Made by a program: the position numbers and the translations under genes
Shown: positions 63,201 to 64,000 of the stretch, one piece after another
Numbering within the stretch: the stretch's first letter is position 1
Layout of the letters: every line of letters begins with the position of its first letter
Origin: Crambe crambe
Lineage: Eukaryota > Porifera > Demospongiae > Poecilosclerida > Crambeidae
Direction: 5' to 3'
Length of the DNA: 64,000 nt
Assembly (NCBI GenBank): GCA_963924555.1
Contig: OZ004584.1
Location: 3,099,001 to 3,163,000 of the forward strand
Notes under the pieces: generated by a model
What the model was told of the DNA's origin: nothing
The model's database searches: none
What the model saw: only the letters and a program-made list of their open reading frames with translations

Positions 63201-64000
63201 GGGAAGGACCCATCACGAGAGCTGGTAGCATGTCCATAAACTCTGGCTGACCTCCAGTGTCTTCCATCTTGACGAGAGCAGTGTATTTGAGTGTATACTT
63301 GATCACCTCCCAATCCTTGGAAGCCATTGCCTTCGTCAACATGTCATTCATGTCAAATGCAAAGTTGATATCGGCTGGACCGTTATAAGCTGATTCTTCC
63401 TGCCGGAGCTCAACCTCTACTGAGTCCTCTGCATCTTCCATGGGGATGATTGATTGAGTAGAGCCTACACTCGTGCTTGCAAAATTGAACTGAGACCGGG
63501 TCTCCTTCGTCTGAGGTGGTGGGCCCTCTGGCGTGATTAAGAGTGATCTATCCACTGATGCTACAACAGAATTCGTTTCATAGAAGAACTGGAGGAGCAT
63601 GCGTGCTTCGTCTGAAAGACCTTGGAGAGATGACCAATTCTCTGCAGATATCACAGCAGTACTGCTAGAGAGACTTCTAATGATGACTTGTCCAGATTCA
63701 ACTGTTCCCGTGCTAGGCTGCTCTGCCTCTCCAGCTGAGCTGATGTCTGCAATCTCTCCTGTCAGGCGGCGACGCATCGAAGTCTTTCCCAAACGAGGAG
63801 CACCAACAAAGAGGAACTTGAGGAAATACATGTCTAAAGACCCTCGTGTGGCAAGAATCTGTCGGTAGGCAGCAATGTAACCTGCAGCAGGACCTGACCA
63901 ATAGAAAATAGTCAACTTGGTATTTCCATCACATGCTGCAACCTCCCGACCCTTAGCAAACCTTGATTGATTCAGAGGAAGTAGATAGACCATAGTGGTC
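60216..64000 (-). CDS. ROC-COR GTPase with two C-terminal death domains (5' end outside window)
   Basis: Exons (minus): 64000-61552 (open at the window edge; in-frame ATG at 63993 is probably internal), 61431-61377, 61324-61105, 60934-60804, 60752-60618, 60535-60216; phases agree throughout. The first exon has a Ras-like ROC domain: P-loop FVGAPRLGKTS, DTGGQPEF (switch II) and FIVATHKDKV (NKxD-like). A COR-type region follows (QVLRMLSLEYCMQLAWQFGM, LWFLHHYAGVLMYFPDV). Death domain 1 spans exons 3-4 (DLNEIADHSLDWEEKLSVPL; LKRWKERHGLAATYGNLLEV). A Ser-rich linker leads to death domain 2 in the last exon (LRDLCKKLRGISEEWRDMGL; WATIREVLEDLGHEQLV). The intron at 60753-60803 is only 51 bases; reading through it would stop at 60793 after the first death domain. 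A cytosolic stress or cell-death signalling scaffold is likely. Confidence 0.87.

Overview
The window is intron-rich, AT-rich animal DNA. Gene content points to a sponge, probably a demosponge such as Amphimedon or a relative (inference): an adhesion-type GPCR, a seven-cysteine TGF-beta-like ligand, a ROC-COR protein with two death domains, a metazoan GNPTG orthologue, several fibrinogen-related type II membrane proteins and many small MITEs. Exons were rebuilt by hand from reading frame, GT/AG borders and matching intron phase. No transcript evidence was available.

Layout. 1-222 (-): decayed RecQ-like helicase fragment. 655-6209 (+): complete 12-exon GNPTG, with a 200-N gap inside exon 8. 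6545-7836 (-): two-exon Golgi-type glycosyltransferase. 8366-11409 (-): tandem pair of fibrinogen-related genes, the first a pseudogene and the second intact. 13248-17855 (-): five-exon Kelch protein, its introns loaded with MITEs and microsatellites. 19887-20700 (-): third, badly decayed fibrinogen-related copy. 21322-31133 (+): adhesion GPCR with reelin-like ectodomain, Thr-rich stalk, GAIN/GPS and 7TM; its 5' part is interrupted by a 22-copy satellite and a LINE remnant. 31450-34610: rearranged decayed copy of the 3' end of the FHA-ankyrin-RING gene, carrying a Penelope-like insertion. 34640-35640 (-): Ty3/gypsy remnant. 36815-38057 (-): fourth fibrinogen-related gene with an in-frame TGA. 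39845-58608 (-): 19-exon gene with FHA-like, ankyrin, coiled-coil and RING regions. Two plus-strand genes lie inside its introns: a secreted Pro/Arg-rich repeat protein (43186-45043) and a type II membrane protein (48788-50522). 59376-59771 (+): very short TGF-beta-like ligand. 60216-64000 (-): ROC-COR GTPase ending in two death domains, running off the window.

How the genes relate. GNPTG and the glycosyltransferase both belong to the secretory pathway. The other products are mostly cell-surface or signalling proteins: adhesion GPCR, fibrinogen-related type II receptors or lectins, TGF-beta-like ligand, and the death-domain GTPase and ankyrin-RING proteins. The fibrinogen-related family is expanding and decaying locally (one intact, three damaged, one tiny fragment). 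At least five MITE families, one Penelope-like element, one LINE tail and one gypsy remnant are interspersed, nearly all in introns or between genes.
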